DNA of 64,000 nt, taken from NCBI RefSeq assembly GCF_018070565.1, contig NZ_JAGPXL010000005.1, forward strand, positions 62,001 through 126,000, in the 5' to 3' direction. This DNA comes from Streptomyces sp. B93 (GTDB lineage: Bacteria; Actinomycetota; Actinomycetes; Streptomycetales; Streptomycetaceae). The position numbers and the translations under genes were made by a program. This document shows, in pieces, positions 54,160 to 62,225 of the stretch. A model generated the notes under the pieces. The model searched no databases. It saw only the letters and a list, made by a program, of their open reading frames with translations, and was not told the DNA's origin. How positions within the stretch are numbered: the stretch's first letter is position 1; each line of letters starts with the position of its first letter.

Positions 54160-55673
54160 CGCGCCAGCAGTTCCAGCACCCGCCGGGACGCGGGCTCGAC
54201 GACGTCCAGCAGGAACCGGGGAGCGAGACCGATCACCACCCCCAGGGCGAGCAGCGGCACCACGGCGGCACTCTCGTGGGCCCGCAGATCGGGGAACGGC
54301 CGGTCCGCGCCCGGCGCCGCCAACGGCAGCCGCAGCGGCCCGAGGAAGATCTGCTGGAGGGCGCGCAGGAAGAGCCCGGCGGTGATCAGGATGCCGGTCA
54401 CGGCCAGCGCGGTGGCGACCGGCCGCGGACCGAGGCTGCCGGTGAAGATCTGGAACTCGGCGATGAAGCCGGAGAACCCGGGCAGCCCCAGGGAGGCGAA
54501 CGCCGCCACGCCTGTGCACGCGGCGAGCACCGGGGCCCGCGCGGCGACCCCCGAGTAGGCGGCCATGTCGTAGGTCCGGCCCCGCTCGTACAGCGTGCCC
54601 GCGAGCAGGAACAGCGCGCCGGTGAGCAGCCCGTGACTGACCATCTGCACCACCGACCCGGTCACCGCGAGCTGCCGGGCCTCCTCCCGCCCGCCGCCCA
54701 CGGTCCCGGCGGCGCCGACCGCCAGCACGATGTACCCCATGTGGTTGACCGAGGTGTAGGCGACCATCCGTTTGAAGTCGGTCTGCGCGAGCGCGACCAG
54801 CGCCCCGTGGAGCACCGACACCACCCCGACCACGACGAACACCACGGCGTACGTCCGCCACGCCTCCGGCAGCACCGGCAGGGCGATCCGCAGGAAGCCG
54901 TACGTGCCCATCTTCAACAGCACCCCGGCGAGGATCGCCGAACCTGCGGCGGGCGCCTCGGTGTGCGCGGGCGGCAGCCAGGTGTGGAACGGCACGGTCG
55001 GTGTCTTCACCGCCAGCCCGACCGCCACCGCGAGCAGCACCAGCGCCCCGTACAGGGAACGGCCCGCGAGGGGGTTCTGCCGGGTCAGCTCGACGATGTC
55101 GAAGGTGTGCGGCTCGGCGGCGAGGTACAGCCCGATGAAGCCGAGCAGCAGGGCCAGCGACCCGATGAACGTGTACAGGAAGAACTTCAGGGCGGCACGG
55201 GCGGCGTCCCGGTGGCCCCAACCGGCGATCACGAAGTACATCGCCACGATCGACAGGTCGAAGAAGAGGAAGAACAGGATCAGGTCGAGGGCCACGAAGA
55301 GTCCGAGGCAGGTCGTCTGGAGGAAGAGGAACAGCGCCGCGAACTCCCTGATCCGGCGCGCGTCGCGGACCGAGTACAGCGCGCACGCCAGGGACAGCAC
55401 GCAGGTCAGCGCGACCAGCGGCAACGACAGCCCGTCCACGCCGACGTGGTAGCTCACCCCGGCGCTCGGCATCCAGCGGGCCCGGGTCTCGTACTGTAGG
55501 CCGCCGTCCTCGCGGTACCCGGCCCACAGCGTGACGGCGAGGGCGAGTTCCACGGCGGTGGCCGTCACCCACGTCCAGCGGAACAGACCGGGCGGTGCCG
55601 TGCGCGGCACGCACAGCAGCAGGACGGCCACGACGGTCGGCAGCAGGACGACAACGGTCAGCAAGGCGGTCAC
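54156..55673 (-). CDS. nuoM: NADH-quinone oxidoreductase subunit M (second nuo locus)
   Basis: 505 residues from the GTG at 55673; stop and start overlap by four bases with both neighbours. Fourteen or so helices. The key Lys region is KTPTVPFHTWLPPAHTEAPAAGSAILAGVLLKMGTYG, and TSVNHMGYIVLA and SHGLLTGALFLLAGTLYERG follow, so the family is certain. The TM5 carboxylate that is Glu144 in E. coli aligns with Asp139 (FFDLSIVAMYF) here, a conservative but unusual change. Subunit M pumps protons in the membrane arm. Confidence 0.93.
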   Translation of the reverse strand: MTALLTVVVLLPTVVAVLLLCVPRTAPPGLFRWTWVTATAVELALAVTLWAGYREDGGLQYETRARWMPSAGVSYHVGVDGLSLPLVALTCVLSLACALYSVRDARRIREFAALFLFLQTTCLGLFVALDLILFFLFFDLSIVAMYFVIAGWGHRDAARAALKFFLYTFIGSLALLLGFIGLYLAAEPHTFDIVELTRQNPLAGRSLYGALVLLAVAVGLAVKTPTVPFHTWLPPAHTEAPAAGSAILAGVLLKMGTYGFLRIALPVLPEAWRTYAVVFVVVGVVSVLHGALVALAQTDFKRMVAYTSVNHMGYIVLAVGAAGTVGGGREEARQLAVTGSVVQMVSHGLLTGALFLLAGTLYERGRTYDMAAYSGVAARAPVLAACTGVAAFASLGLPGFSGFIAEFQIFTGSLGPRPVATALAVTGILITAGLFLRALQQIFLGPLRLPLAAPGADRPFPDLRAHESAAVVPLLALGVVIGLAPRFLLDVVEPASRRVLELLAR

Positions 55674-57607
55674 CTCACGAGGACGAGGACGACGGCGAGC
55701 ACGGTGAGGGCCGCGACGGCCTGGGCGAGGTACTGGTGCAACTGCCCGGTCTGCGGGCGCCGCGCCCAGCGGCCGAGCCCTCGGGCGGCGGACGCGATCC
55801 CTTCCACTGCCGCGTCGGCGAGCCCTTGTTCTACATGCCGGTCGGTGCGCGCGGCCAGCCGCACCACACCGTGCGCGGCGCCGTCCACACCCGCGTCGAG
55901 GAGCCCTCGCTCCACATGCCGGTCGGTTCCCCGGGCCAGCCGGAGCACACCGCGCGCCGCCGCCTCCGCCCCCCGGTCCAGCACCCGGTCGTCGAACGCG
56001 GCCAGCGCCCGCGCGAGCCCGAGGACCGGCCGTACGACGACGGCCCGGGCGAGCTCCTCCAGGCTCAGCCAGTCCCGCAACCACCCCCGCACACGCGCGT
56101 GCGGCACCGGCACCGTCCGCGCGCCCCACATCCACGCGGCACCGGACGCGGCCACGGCCAGCGCGGCGGAGGCGAGCAGCTCCCAGGTGTGCGGGGCTGT
56201 CCCGGCGCCGTACCCGACCATGCGGACCAGAGCGTCCCGCACCGGCGGGAACGCGGGCACGGTCAGCGCGGCGCACGCCACCGCGAGTCCGGCGAGCGGT
56301 ACGGCGGCCAGAGGCGTTGGGCCGCCCCGGTCCCCGGCGGGCCCCTCGTCCGGCCGCCACACGAACCACAGTGCCTTCACGGCGTACGCCGCCGACACCA
56401 CCGCCGCCGCCAGCCCCGCCGCGTACAGCCAGGGGCTCTCCTCCAGGGCGGCGGCGAGCAGTACGTCCTTGGCCGCCCACAGCGACAGCGGCGGCACACC
56501 GGCCAGCGTCAGCGCGGCGACCGTGAACGTGACCCCCGCCGTACGGTGCCGTCGCGCCGCACCCCGCAGCGCGGGCAGCGCCTTCGTGCCGAGCAGGGCC
56601 AGCCAGGCACCCGCGGCGAGGAAGGCGAGGCTCTTGGCTGCGGCGTGCGCCATCAGCTGGAGCGCGCCCCCCGCGGTGGCGTGGGCCCCGGCGGCCAGCA
56701 CCATGAAGCCGATCTGGGCGCAACTGGACGCCGCGAGCAGCTGCTTGAGGTCGCGCTGCGCCACGGCGACCAGACCGAGCAGGACCGCGGTCGCGGCGCC
56801 GGTCCAGGCGACGGCCGGGCCGCCCCAGCCGGAGGCGGTGAGCAGCGGTTCCAGCCGCAGCAGCAGATACGCCCCGGCCACCACCATCGTCGCGGAGTGC
56901 AGCAGCGCCGAGACGGGGCTCGGGCCGCTCATCGCCCGGGACAGCCAGAACGAGAAGGGAAGTTGCGCGGACTTGCCCAGCGCCGCCACCACCACGCCCG
57001 CGGTGATCAGGGACAGCCACGGGTCGGCGGCCTCGTCGAGCCGGTCCAGCGCGAGCGACCCGGGCCGCCCGGCCGCCAGCGCGGCACCGGCGGCCAGATA
57101 CAGGCCGAGGTCCGCGGTCCTCGTCGTCAGGAACGCCGTGTTCGCCGCCCGCACCCGGTCGGCGTCCGGCCACCAGTAGCCGATCAGCGCCCACGACAGC
57201 GCGCCCATGACCTCCCACGCCATCAGCAGCGTCACCAGGTCGGCGGCGGTGACCGTCGCGAGCATCGCACCGGAGAACAGCAGCATCAGCCCGAAGAACC
57301 GGCCGCGGGACTCACCGGGACCGATGTCCCAGACGGCGAAGGCCAGCACGGCGAGGCTGACCGCGGCGACGGTGACCACGAGCAGCGCCGAGAGCCCGTC
57401 GACCCGCAGCCCCAGCGGCAGCCCGGCGAGCAGCGGGGCCTCGACGGCCGGCCGGCCGACGGCGGCGGCACAGGCGAGGGCGAGACCGGCGGCGGCCACG
57501 GTGACGGCGACGGCCGGGGCCACGCGGTCGGCGGGCCGACCGGCGAGGGCGAGCAGCACGCCCGCCACCGAGGGCAGGGCGATCAGCGTCCACAGCACCA
57601 CGCTCAC
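55670..57607 (-). CDS. nuoL: NADH-quinone oxidoreductase subunit L (second nuo locus), with repeats near the C-terminus
   Basis: 645 residues from the GTG at 57607. The pump motifs are intact: Glu132 in LLMAWEVMGALSWALIGYWW, then GKSAQLPFSFWLSRAMSGPSPVSALLHSATMVVAGAYLLLR. The C-terminal part that forms the lateral helix carries two 27-residue repeats (TDRHVERGLLDAGVDGAAHG and TDRHVEQGLADAAVEGIASA, with a degenerate third before them), and a final membrane helix ends LTVLAVVLVLVR. The repeats would lengthen or alter the lateral helix. GTGA junctions show coupling to NuoM. Confidence 0.93.
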   Translation of the reverse strand: MSVVLWTLIALPSVAGVLLALAGRPADRVAPAVAVTVAAAGLALACAAAVGRPAVEAPLLAGLPLGLRVDGLSALLVVTVAAVSLAVLAFAVWDIGPGESRGRFFGLMLLFSGAMLATVTAADLVTLLMAWEVMGALSWALIGYWWPDADRVRAANTAFLTTRTADLGLYLAAGAALAAGRPGSLALDRLDEAADPWLSLITAGVVVAALGKSAQLPFSFWLSRAMSGPSPVSALLHSATMVVAGAYLLLRLEPLLTASGWGGPAVAWTGAATAVLLGLVAVAQRDLKQLLAASSCAQIGFMVLAAGAHATAGGALQLMAHAAAKSLAFLAAGAWLALLGTKALPALRGAARRHRTAGVTFTVAALTLAGVPPLSLWAAKDVLLAAALEESPWLYAAGLAAAVVSAAYAVKALWFVWRPDEGPAGDRGGPTPLAAVPLAGLAVACAALTVPAFPPVRDALVRMVGYGAGTAPHTWELLASAALAVAASGAAWMWGARTVPVPHARVRGWLRDWLSLEELARAVVVRPVLGLARALAAFDDRVLDRGAEAAARGVLRLARGTDRHVERGLLDAGVDGAAHGVVRLAARTDRHVEQGLADAAVEGIASAARGLGRWARRPQTGQLHQYLAQAVAALTVLAVVLVLVR

Positions 57608-57614
57608 CGGCCGC

Positions 57615-57920
57615 TCACTCCCGCAGCTCCGCCGCCATGTCGGTCATGTCGACCTCACGCGCCCGGAACAGCGCCGTCACCACGGCGAACCCGACCGCCA
57701 TCTCGACCGCCATGACGGTGACCAGGACGACGATCAGCACCTGCCCGTCCGTCGCGGCGGGGGAGAGGTGGTGCCACACCGCGGCGGCCCCGACGATCAG
57801 CCCGCCCAGCATCAGCTCCAGGCCCATCATCAGCATCACGACCGACTGCTGGGTCAGGGCGCCGAACAGACCGACGCAGAACAGGGCGGCGGCCAGCAGC
57901 AGAACCGTCTCCAGGATCAT
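57615..57920 (-). CDS. nuoK: NADH-quinone oxidoreductase subunit K (second nuo locus)
   Basis: 101 residues, normal NuoK length, from the ATG at 57920 that overlaps the NuoJ stop (ATGA). Three helices with the family's buried acidic residues: Glu35 in MLMMGLELMLGG and Glu73 in LVTVMAVEMAVGFAVV, the pair needed for coupling in E. coli NuoK. It is a membrane-arm subunit next to the quinone-facing E-channel. The following gene (NuoL) starts seven bases after its stop. Confidence 0.95.
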   Translation of the reverse strand: MILETVLLLAAALFCVGLFGALTQQSVVMLMMGLELMLGGLIVGAAAVWHHLSPAATDGQVLIVVLVTVMAVEMAVGFAVVTALFRAREVDMTDMAAELRE

Positions 57921-58480
57921 CGCCCGACCCCTCCCCGGGTGGCGTCGTCGGCCCGGCGGGCGGTGAGACCGTCGCCGAACCGGTCGTAGCGGCCACGGCG
58001 GGTGGCGAGCACGACGGTGCCGACGATGGTGGCGAACAGGGCCATGCCCAAGGTCATCATGGTGAGCATCTGAGGACCCATCAGCGACATGCCGAGCGCC
58101 TCGGTGGGATCCGCGGGCGGCCCGCCGCGCCGCCGCGGCCAGTCGGTGAGGAGGATGCCGGAGGCCAGCGCGGCGAACACGGCCACCGAGATCACGGCCG
58201 CGCCCCTGGTGTTGTGGACCATGGCCATCGGCATCAGACCGGCCGGGTTCATCATGAACATCACCATGAAGACCGCCATCAGGGCCATTTCGATCGTCAT
58301 CATCAGCACGATCACGACCCCCAGGTAGTCCAGCCCCAGCAGCAGCACCTCACCGCCCGCGCAGAGCAGCGCGGTCAGCAGGGCGTAGGTGGCGCGCGCC
58401 ATGGAGTCGAAGCGGAACACCTGCACGGCGGCGCCGACGGCGACCACCGCCAGCACCCAGAAGACCACGTCCGTGAGCAT
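57917..58480 (-). CDS. nuoJ: NADH-quinone oxidoreductase subunit J (second nuo locus)
   Basis: 187 residues from the ATG at 58480; GGAGG lies ten bases upstream. Five helices, including ATYALLTALLCAGGEVLLLGLDYLGVVIVLMMTIEMALMAVFMVMFM. The bent TM3 region with a tyrosine and repeated methionines is typical of NuoJ, but GLDYLGVVIVLMMTIEMAL differs from the usual AGAIVVLFLFVVMML. The C-terminal tail is charged (RRGRYDRFGDGLTARRADD). It is translationally coupled to NuoK. Confidence 0.88.
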   Translation of the reverse strand: MLTDVVFWVLAVVAVGAAVQVFRFDSMARATYALLTALLCAGGEVLLLGLDYLGVVIVLMMTIEMALMAVFMVMFMMNPAGLMPMAMVHNTRGAAVISVAVFAALASGILLTDWPRRRGGPPADPTEALGMSLMGPQMLTMMTLGMALFATIVGTVVLATRRGRYDRFGDGLTARRADDATRGGVGR

Positions 58481-58499
58481 GTGAAGCTGCCTCCGGTTC

Positions 58500-59450
58500 T
58501 CAGGCGCCCTGCCGCAGTACGACGACGGCGACGACGAGTGCTTGCAGCAGTACGGCGGGGACGAGTACCAACCAGGCCGCCTCCAGATACCGGTCCATGC
58601 GCAGCGAGGGCAGCGACCGCCGCCCCACCACCAACAGCCCCAGCACCGCCGCCGTCTTGACCAGCGTCCACAGCCAGCCGGGCAGCAGCGGACCGTGCCC
58701 GCCACCGAGGAACAGCGGCACGCTGAACGCGGCCGTCACCACCAGCAGCACCCACCGCCCGCCCAGCAGCACCAGCCGGTCCACGCCCGACAGCTCGGCC
58801 GCCGCCCCGCCCGCGAGGTCGCGTCCGGCCGGCTGGTCGAAGGGACCCCAGAACGACATGGCCAGCGCGCTCGCCAGATAGACCACGAACGCCACCGGCA
58901 TCCACACCGCGAACCACAGCCCCCGCTGGGCGTCGACGACTTCCCCCACCCGCAGCGACTCGGCGCCCAGCGCGGCCGTGGTGATGGCGAGCATGTGCGG
59001 CAGCTCGTAGGCGAGCCCCTGGGCGAGGAAGCGGTACCCGCCGACCAGCGACAGCACCGAGTTCGGCCCCCAGCCCGTCAGCCACACCGCCGCCCAGGCC
59101 AGCGCCTCCATCGCGTTGAACCACACGACGCCGACACCGAGATCGCTGACCGAGGTGAATCCGAGGGGCAGGACGACCGCCGCCATCATGGCCGCGACCG
59201 GGACGAGGACGACACCGACCCGGGTGAGCGCCGTGTCGGCGGCGGCCGTGCGGCGGGGCTGTCGCACCAGCAGCCGCAGCGCCTCCCGGGGCGGCGCCAT
59301 GGCCCGGCCGAGCAGTTGCCGGGGTGAGGCGGTCCGTCCCCGGGCGGCCGAGGCGTGCAGCACGGCGTCCAGACCGGCGGCCACCAGCGCCGCCCCCACC
59401 AGCAGCGGCGGCAGCACGAACACGGGCCACAGGGGCGCCGGGTCAGCCAT
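58500..59450 (-). CDS. nuoH: NADH-quinone oxidoreductase subunit H (second nuo locus)
   Basis: 316 residues from the ATG at 59450, overlapping the upstream fusion gene's end by eight bases. About eight helices with NuoH features: FNAMEALAWAAVWLTGW, YRFLAQGLAYELPHMLAITTAAL and FWGPFDQPAGRDLAGGAAAELSGVDRLV. In standard NuoH the loop after PFDLPE reads E-x-ELVAGxxxEYSG; here it is AGRDLAGGAAAELSG, with some acidic residues lost. NuoH forms part of the quinone chamber together with NuoB and NuoD. Here those partners are represented only by the degenerate upstream fusion. Confidence 0.88.
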   Translation of the reverse strand: MADPAPLWPVFVLPPLLVGAALVAAGLDAVLHASAARGRTASPRQLLGRAMAPPREALRLLVRQPRRTAAADTALTRVGVVLVPVAAMMAAVVLPLGFTSVSDLGVGVVWFNAMEALAWAAVWLTGWGPNSVLSLVGGYRFLAQGLAYELPHMLAITTAALGAESLRVGEVVDAQRGLWFAVWMPVAFVVYLASALAMSFWGPFDQPAGRDLAGGAAAELSGVDRLVLLGGRWVLLVVTAAFSVPLFLGGGHGPLLPGWLWTLVKTAAVLGLLVVGRRSLPSLRMDRYLEAAWLVLVPAVLLQALVVAVVVLRQGA

Positions 59451-60579
59451 ACGGAACCTCCCGGGCCGGTACGGCGGCCAGTTCGTCGACGTCGGGATCG
59501 AGGCTGGCGACGATCAGCCGCGCCGCCCCGAACTCGGCGCCCCGCAGCAGCTCGGGCAGGGCGTCGAGCAGCGCGGCGGAAGGCGGACGGGGCCCGTCCA
59601 CCCGGCCCCGGGGCCCGTCCGTGTCGGCGGCGGTGAGCGGCGTCCGGTCCTCGAACGCGGCCACCGCCCGCGCCACCTCGTCGAGCCACACCCGCACCCG
59701 GTCGTGTACGTCGCCTACCCGGTCGGGTACGTCGCCGCCCGCCGCCAGCGCCGGACCCGAGACCCCCAGGTGCCGGGCGCGTGCGGCGGGGAGCGGACCG
59801 ACCCCGGCGGTCAGCCAGCGCAGGGTGCGGGACCGGGACACCCGGCGCACCAGCCGCAGCACTTCCGCCCGGTGCGATCCGTCCGCCGGAGCCGTGTCCC
59901 GCAGCCGTCGCGCACGGGCCGCGGCATCCCGCCAACCGGCCACCGCGAGGAACCGGCCCAGACTGTCCAGGTGCGCCGCGCACCGACGGCGTTCCGCCTC
60001 ACCCCGGGTGACCTCGGCGCCCCGTGCGGCCCGCAGCCACGGCCCGTTCCAGTACGAGCCGGACCCGGCGGGCACGGGGAGACGGTCGACCTCCACGTCC
60101 TGCACCACATCGCCTTGCAGCGCCGTCCGCAGCACCAGGCCGCACGGCCAGTCGGGGAGGGCGGGCCCGAACGGCACATGGAGGCGGTCCAGACGCAGCC
60201 CGTCGCGGTCGTCGGCGCGGTCGGCCATCGGCAGGCCGTGGTCGTCGGGATCGTCGTCCTCGGGCACCTGAGAGGACGTCAGCCGGGCGGCGGCCGTGTC
60301 CAGCCGGTGCGCCAGGCCGTCCGTGCCGGGCAGGTCGACACGCGCCCTTGGCCAGGACAGCTGCCGCCACACCGCGTCGAGCGGATCGCCTCCGGTGCCG
60401 CGGGCGTCGCCCGCGACGACCAGCAGATCGGCGGCGGCGGGGCTCAGGGCCCGCGGCCAGCCGCGCCGCCGCAGTTCGGCCTCGGCCGCCAGCCGGACGG
60501 CGGTCGCCCCGGGCAGCGGCACCAGCAGGACGGCCGGACGAGCCAGCGCCGTACGCCGCAGCACGTCCCTCACACCCAT
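59443..60579 (-). CDS. NuoB-like/NuoD-like fused protein lacking cluster cysteines
   Basis: 378 residues from the ATG at 60579, overlapping NuoA by ten bases. Residues ~15-85 resemble a NuoB core (LSPAAADLLVVAGDARGTGGDPLDAVWRQLSWPRARV, like PRxADVxIVAGTV...). No conserved cysteine for cluster N2 is seen. Residues ~130-380 resemble NuoD (RLHVPFGPALPDWPCGLVLRTALQGDVVQDVEVDRLPVP). It probably replaces NuoB and NuoD as a scaffold beneath NuoH, but cannot carry the Fe-S cluster. This reading is by motif likeness, not alignment; other reading: a Streptomyces-specific protein of unknown function. Confidence 0.65.
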   Translation of the reverse strand: MGVRDVLRRTALARPAVLLVPLPGATAVRLAAEAELRRRGWPRALSPAAADLLVVAGDARGTGGDPLDAVWRQLSWPRARVDLPGTDGLAHRLDTAAARLTSSQVPEDDDPDDHGLPMADRADDRDGLRLDRLHVPFGPALPDWPCGLVLRTALQGDVVQDVEVDRLPVPAGSGSYWNGPWLRAARGAEVTRGEAERRRCAAHLDSLGRFLAVAGWRDAAARARRLRDTAPADGSHRAEVLRLVRRVSRSRTLRWLTAGVGPLPAARARHLGVSGPALAAGGDVPDRVGDVHDRVRVWLDEVARAVAAFEDRTPLTAADTDGPRGRVDGPRPPSAALLDALPELLRGAEFGAARLIVASLDPDVDELAAVPAREVPYG

Positions 60580-60920
60580 CGGAACGCACCCTCACGCCAG
60601 GCGTAGAGCACCCCCGCGAACAGGATGCCGAGGAACAGGAACATCTCCACGACGGCGCTCGTCCCGACCTCGGACACCACCCTGACCCACGGGTACATGA
60701 AGAGCATCTCCATGTCGAAGGCCAGGAAGACCATGGTGACGGGGTACCAGCGCACATGGAACCGGGAGAACGCGTGCTCACGCGGGGCCCCGCCGCCGCT
60801 GAACGGCCCCGTCCGCAGGGGTCTTCCCGCCTCCGAGAGCCAGGCGCCCCACGCGTACAGGACCGCGACACCCCCCACGACCACGCCCAGGAGGGCCGCC
60901 ACCGGCTGCCATCCACTCAT
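60570..60920 (-). CDS. nuoA: NADH-quinone oxidoreductase subunit A (second nuo locus)
   Basis: 116 residues from the ATG at 60920; the open frame upstream is not protein-like. Three helices with the NuoA pattern: PVAALLGVVVGGVAVLYAWGAWL, a loop, then RFHVRWYPVTMVFLAFDMEMLFMYPWVRVV (the FDxExxFxxPW signature) and VVEMFLFLGILFAGVLYAWREGAFRW. It anchors the NuoH/J/K junction of complex I. It is the first gene of the partial operon. The nearest soluble-arm genes (nuoC, E, F, G, I) are not in the window. Confidence 0.93.
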   Translation of the reverse strand: MSGWQPVAALLGVVVGGVAVLYAWGAWLSEAGRPLRTGPFSGGGAPREHAFSRFHVRWYPVTMVFLAFDMEMLFMYPWVRVVSEVGTSAVVEMFLFLGILFAGVLYAWREGAFRWV

Positions 60921-61080
60921 CCGTCCATGGTGCGCCCCCGCCGGGCCGACGAGCGGCAGACGCGCCCGGCGACCGCCGCCGACGCCCGGCCCGCCCCTTG
61001 CCGAAGATCGCGTCAGGCGCTTCACTTGGCCCACCTCCCACAGGAGAACTCCCGCTCCACCAGCAGAAGGGTCAGTTCTT

Positions 61081-61953
61081 TTGTCAGCCATACGCGCCAC
61101 CGCCGTCACCGCGGCGGCAGTCGCGGCCGTGCTCACCACCGCACTGCCGTCCTCGGCCGTCAACTCCTACAACGCGACGCCCGCCCCGGAACGCACCGAG
61201 GTCGGCGCGCTCGTCGCCACGTGGGACAACGACGCCGACCCCACCACCCCGGACCGGGTCGACTGGGTCTGCTCCGGCACCATGATCGACGCGGACACCT
61301 TCCTCACCGCCGCCCACTGCACCACCGACTGGCCGGAGAACGTCAGGTTCTACGTATCCCTGGACCAGGACGTGCAGGCCGGACTCGACGCCGCCGCCCA
61401 GCGCTACCCGGGCGACCCGGCCGCCCAGGCCAGGGCGGTCGCCGTGCGGGGCACCGCGCACAGCCACCCCGGCTACCCGGGACCCGCCTCCGACACCCGT
61501 GACATCTCGGTGGTCGAACTGCCCGCCGCCGAGGTCGGGTCCCGCTGGGACTTCACCCCGGCCGCCCTGCCGACCGCGGGCCAGCTGGGCGCGCTCGGCC
61601 CGCGCGGGCTGAACTCCACCGACTGGTTCGTCGCGGGCTACGGCACCCAGGAGGCCGCCCGTGGCCCCGGCGGGCACACCCACCCCGGCGGCGGCGTCCG
61701 GATGAAGGCGCCCGTCACCTTCGACGCCCTCAACAACGCCTGGGTACGCCTGGCGATGACCGCCCCGCAGGGCAACGGCGGCGCCTGCTACGGCGATTCG
61801 GGCGGCCCGAACTTCGCGGTGCTGGACGGCCGTACCGTCCTCGCGGCCACCACGATCACCGGCGACTCCCCGTGCTACGCCACGAATGTGACGTACCGCC
61901 TGGACACCCCTGGCGCCCGCGCGTTCCTGGCGCCGTTCACACAGCTGCCGTAG
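61081..61953 (+). CDS. secreted trypsin-like serine protease
   Basis: 290 residues from a TTG at 61081, with GAAGGG upstream; there is no ATG or GTG that leaves an intact signal peptide. A signal sequence (LSAIRATAVTAAAVAAVLT, cleavage near SSAVNS) leads to an S1-family fold: His in LTAAHC, Asp in DTRDISVVEL and Ser in CYGDSGGPNF. A calcium-free, non-zymogen layout is likely as no clear propeptide motif is seen. It acts outside the cell. A strong hairpin terminator follows 20 bases after the stop. Confidence 0.85.
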   Translation: MSAIRATAVTAAAVAAVLTTALPSSAVNSYNATPAPERTEVGALVATWDNDADPTTPDRVDWVCSGTMIDADTFLTAAHCTTDWPENVRFYVSLDQDVQAGLDAAAQRYPGDPAAQARAVAVRGTAHSHPGYPGPASDTRDISVVELPAAEVGSRWDFTPAALPTAGQLGALGPRGLNSTDWFVAGYGTQEAARGPGGHTHPGGGVRMKAPVTFDALNNAWVRLAMTAPQGNGGACYGDSGGPNFAVLDGRTVLAATTITGDSPCYATNVTYRLDTPGARAFLAPFTQLP

Positions 61954-61972
61954 ACCGCCGTCGCCGTGACCG

Positions 61973-62015
61973 CCGTGGTCCGGTGGGCGCCTTCCCGAAG
62001 GCCGCCGGACCACGG
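61973..62015 (+). terminator. hairpin terminator after the protease
   Basis: Perfect 11-bp outer arms (CCGTGGTCCGG / CCGGACCACGG) flank an inner CCTT-CCCG-AAGG stem, giving a long GC-rich hairpin. Confidence 0.65.
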
Positions 62016-62132
62016 CCGGTGTTTGCCGGGGTGCGGGTGTGACACCCGTAGGGAACGGTGCGCTGTACCGGGTGGGTCGTGACCACGGCCCGACGGGACC
62101 CGCCTCCTCCCTCCCGGCGGGTCCTCGCGCCC

Positions 62133-62174
62133 GGGGTGGGCAGGGGACAACTTCCCCCGTCGTCTGCCCACCCC
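62133..62174. promoter_or_regulatory. long inverted repeat in the kinase leader
   Basis: Perfect 11-bp arms (GGGGTGGGCAG at 62133-62143 and CTGCCCACCCC at 62164-62174) with a 20-base loop, 51 bases before the kinase GTG. It may be a leader hairpin or a terminator for transcription from upstream. Confidence 0.45.
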
Positions 62175-62225
62175 GCGCGCTCCGGGGCGTCGGTGTGATG
62201 GCTTCAGGAACGAGGTGGGTGGCGC

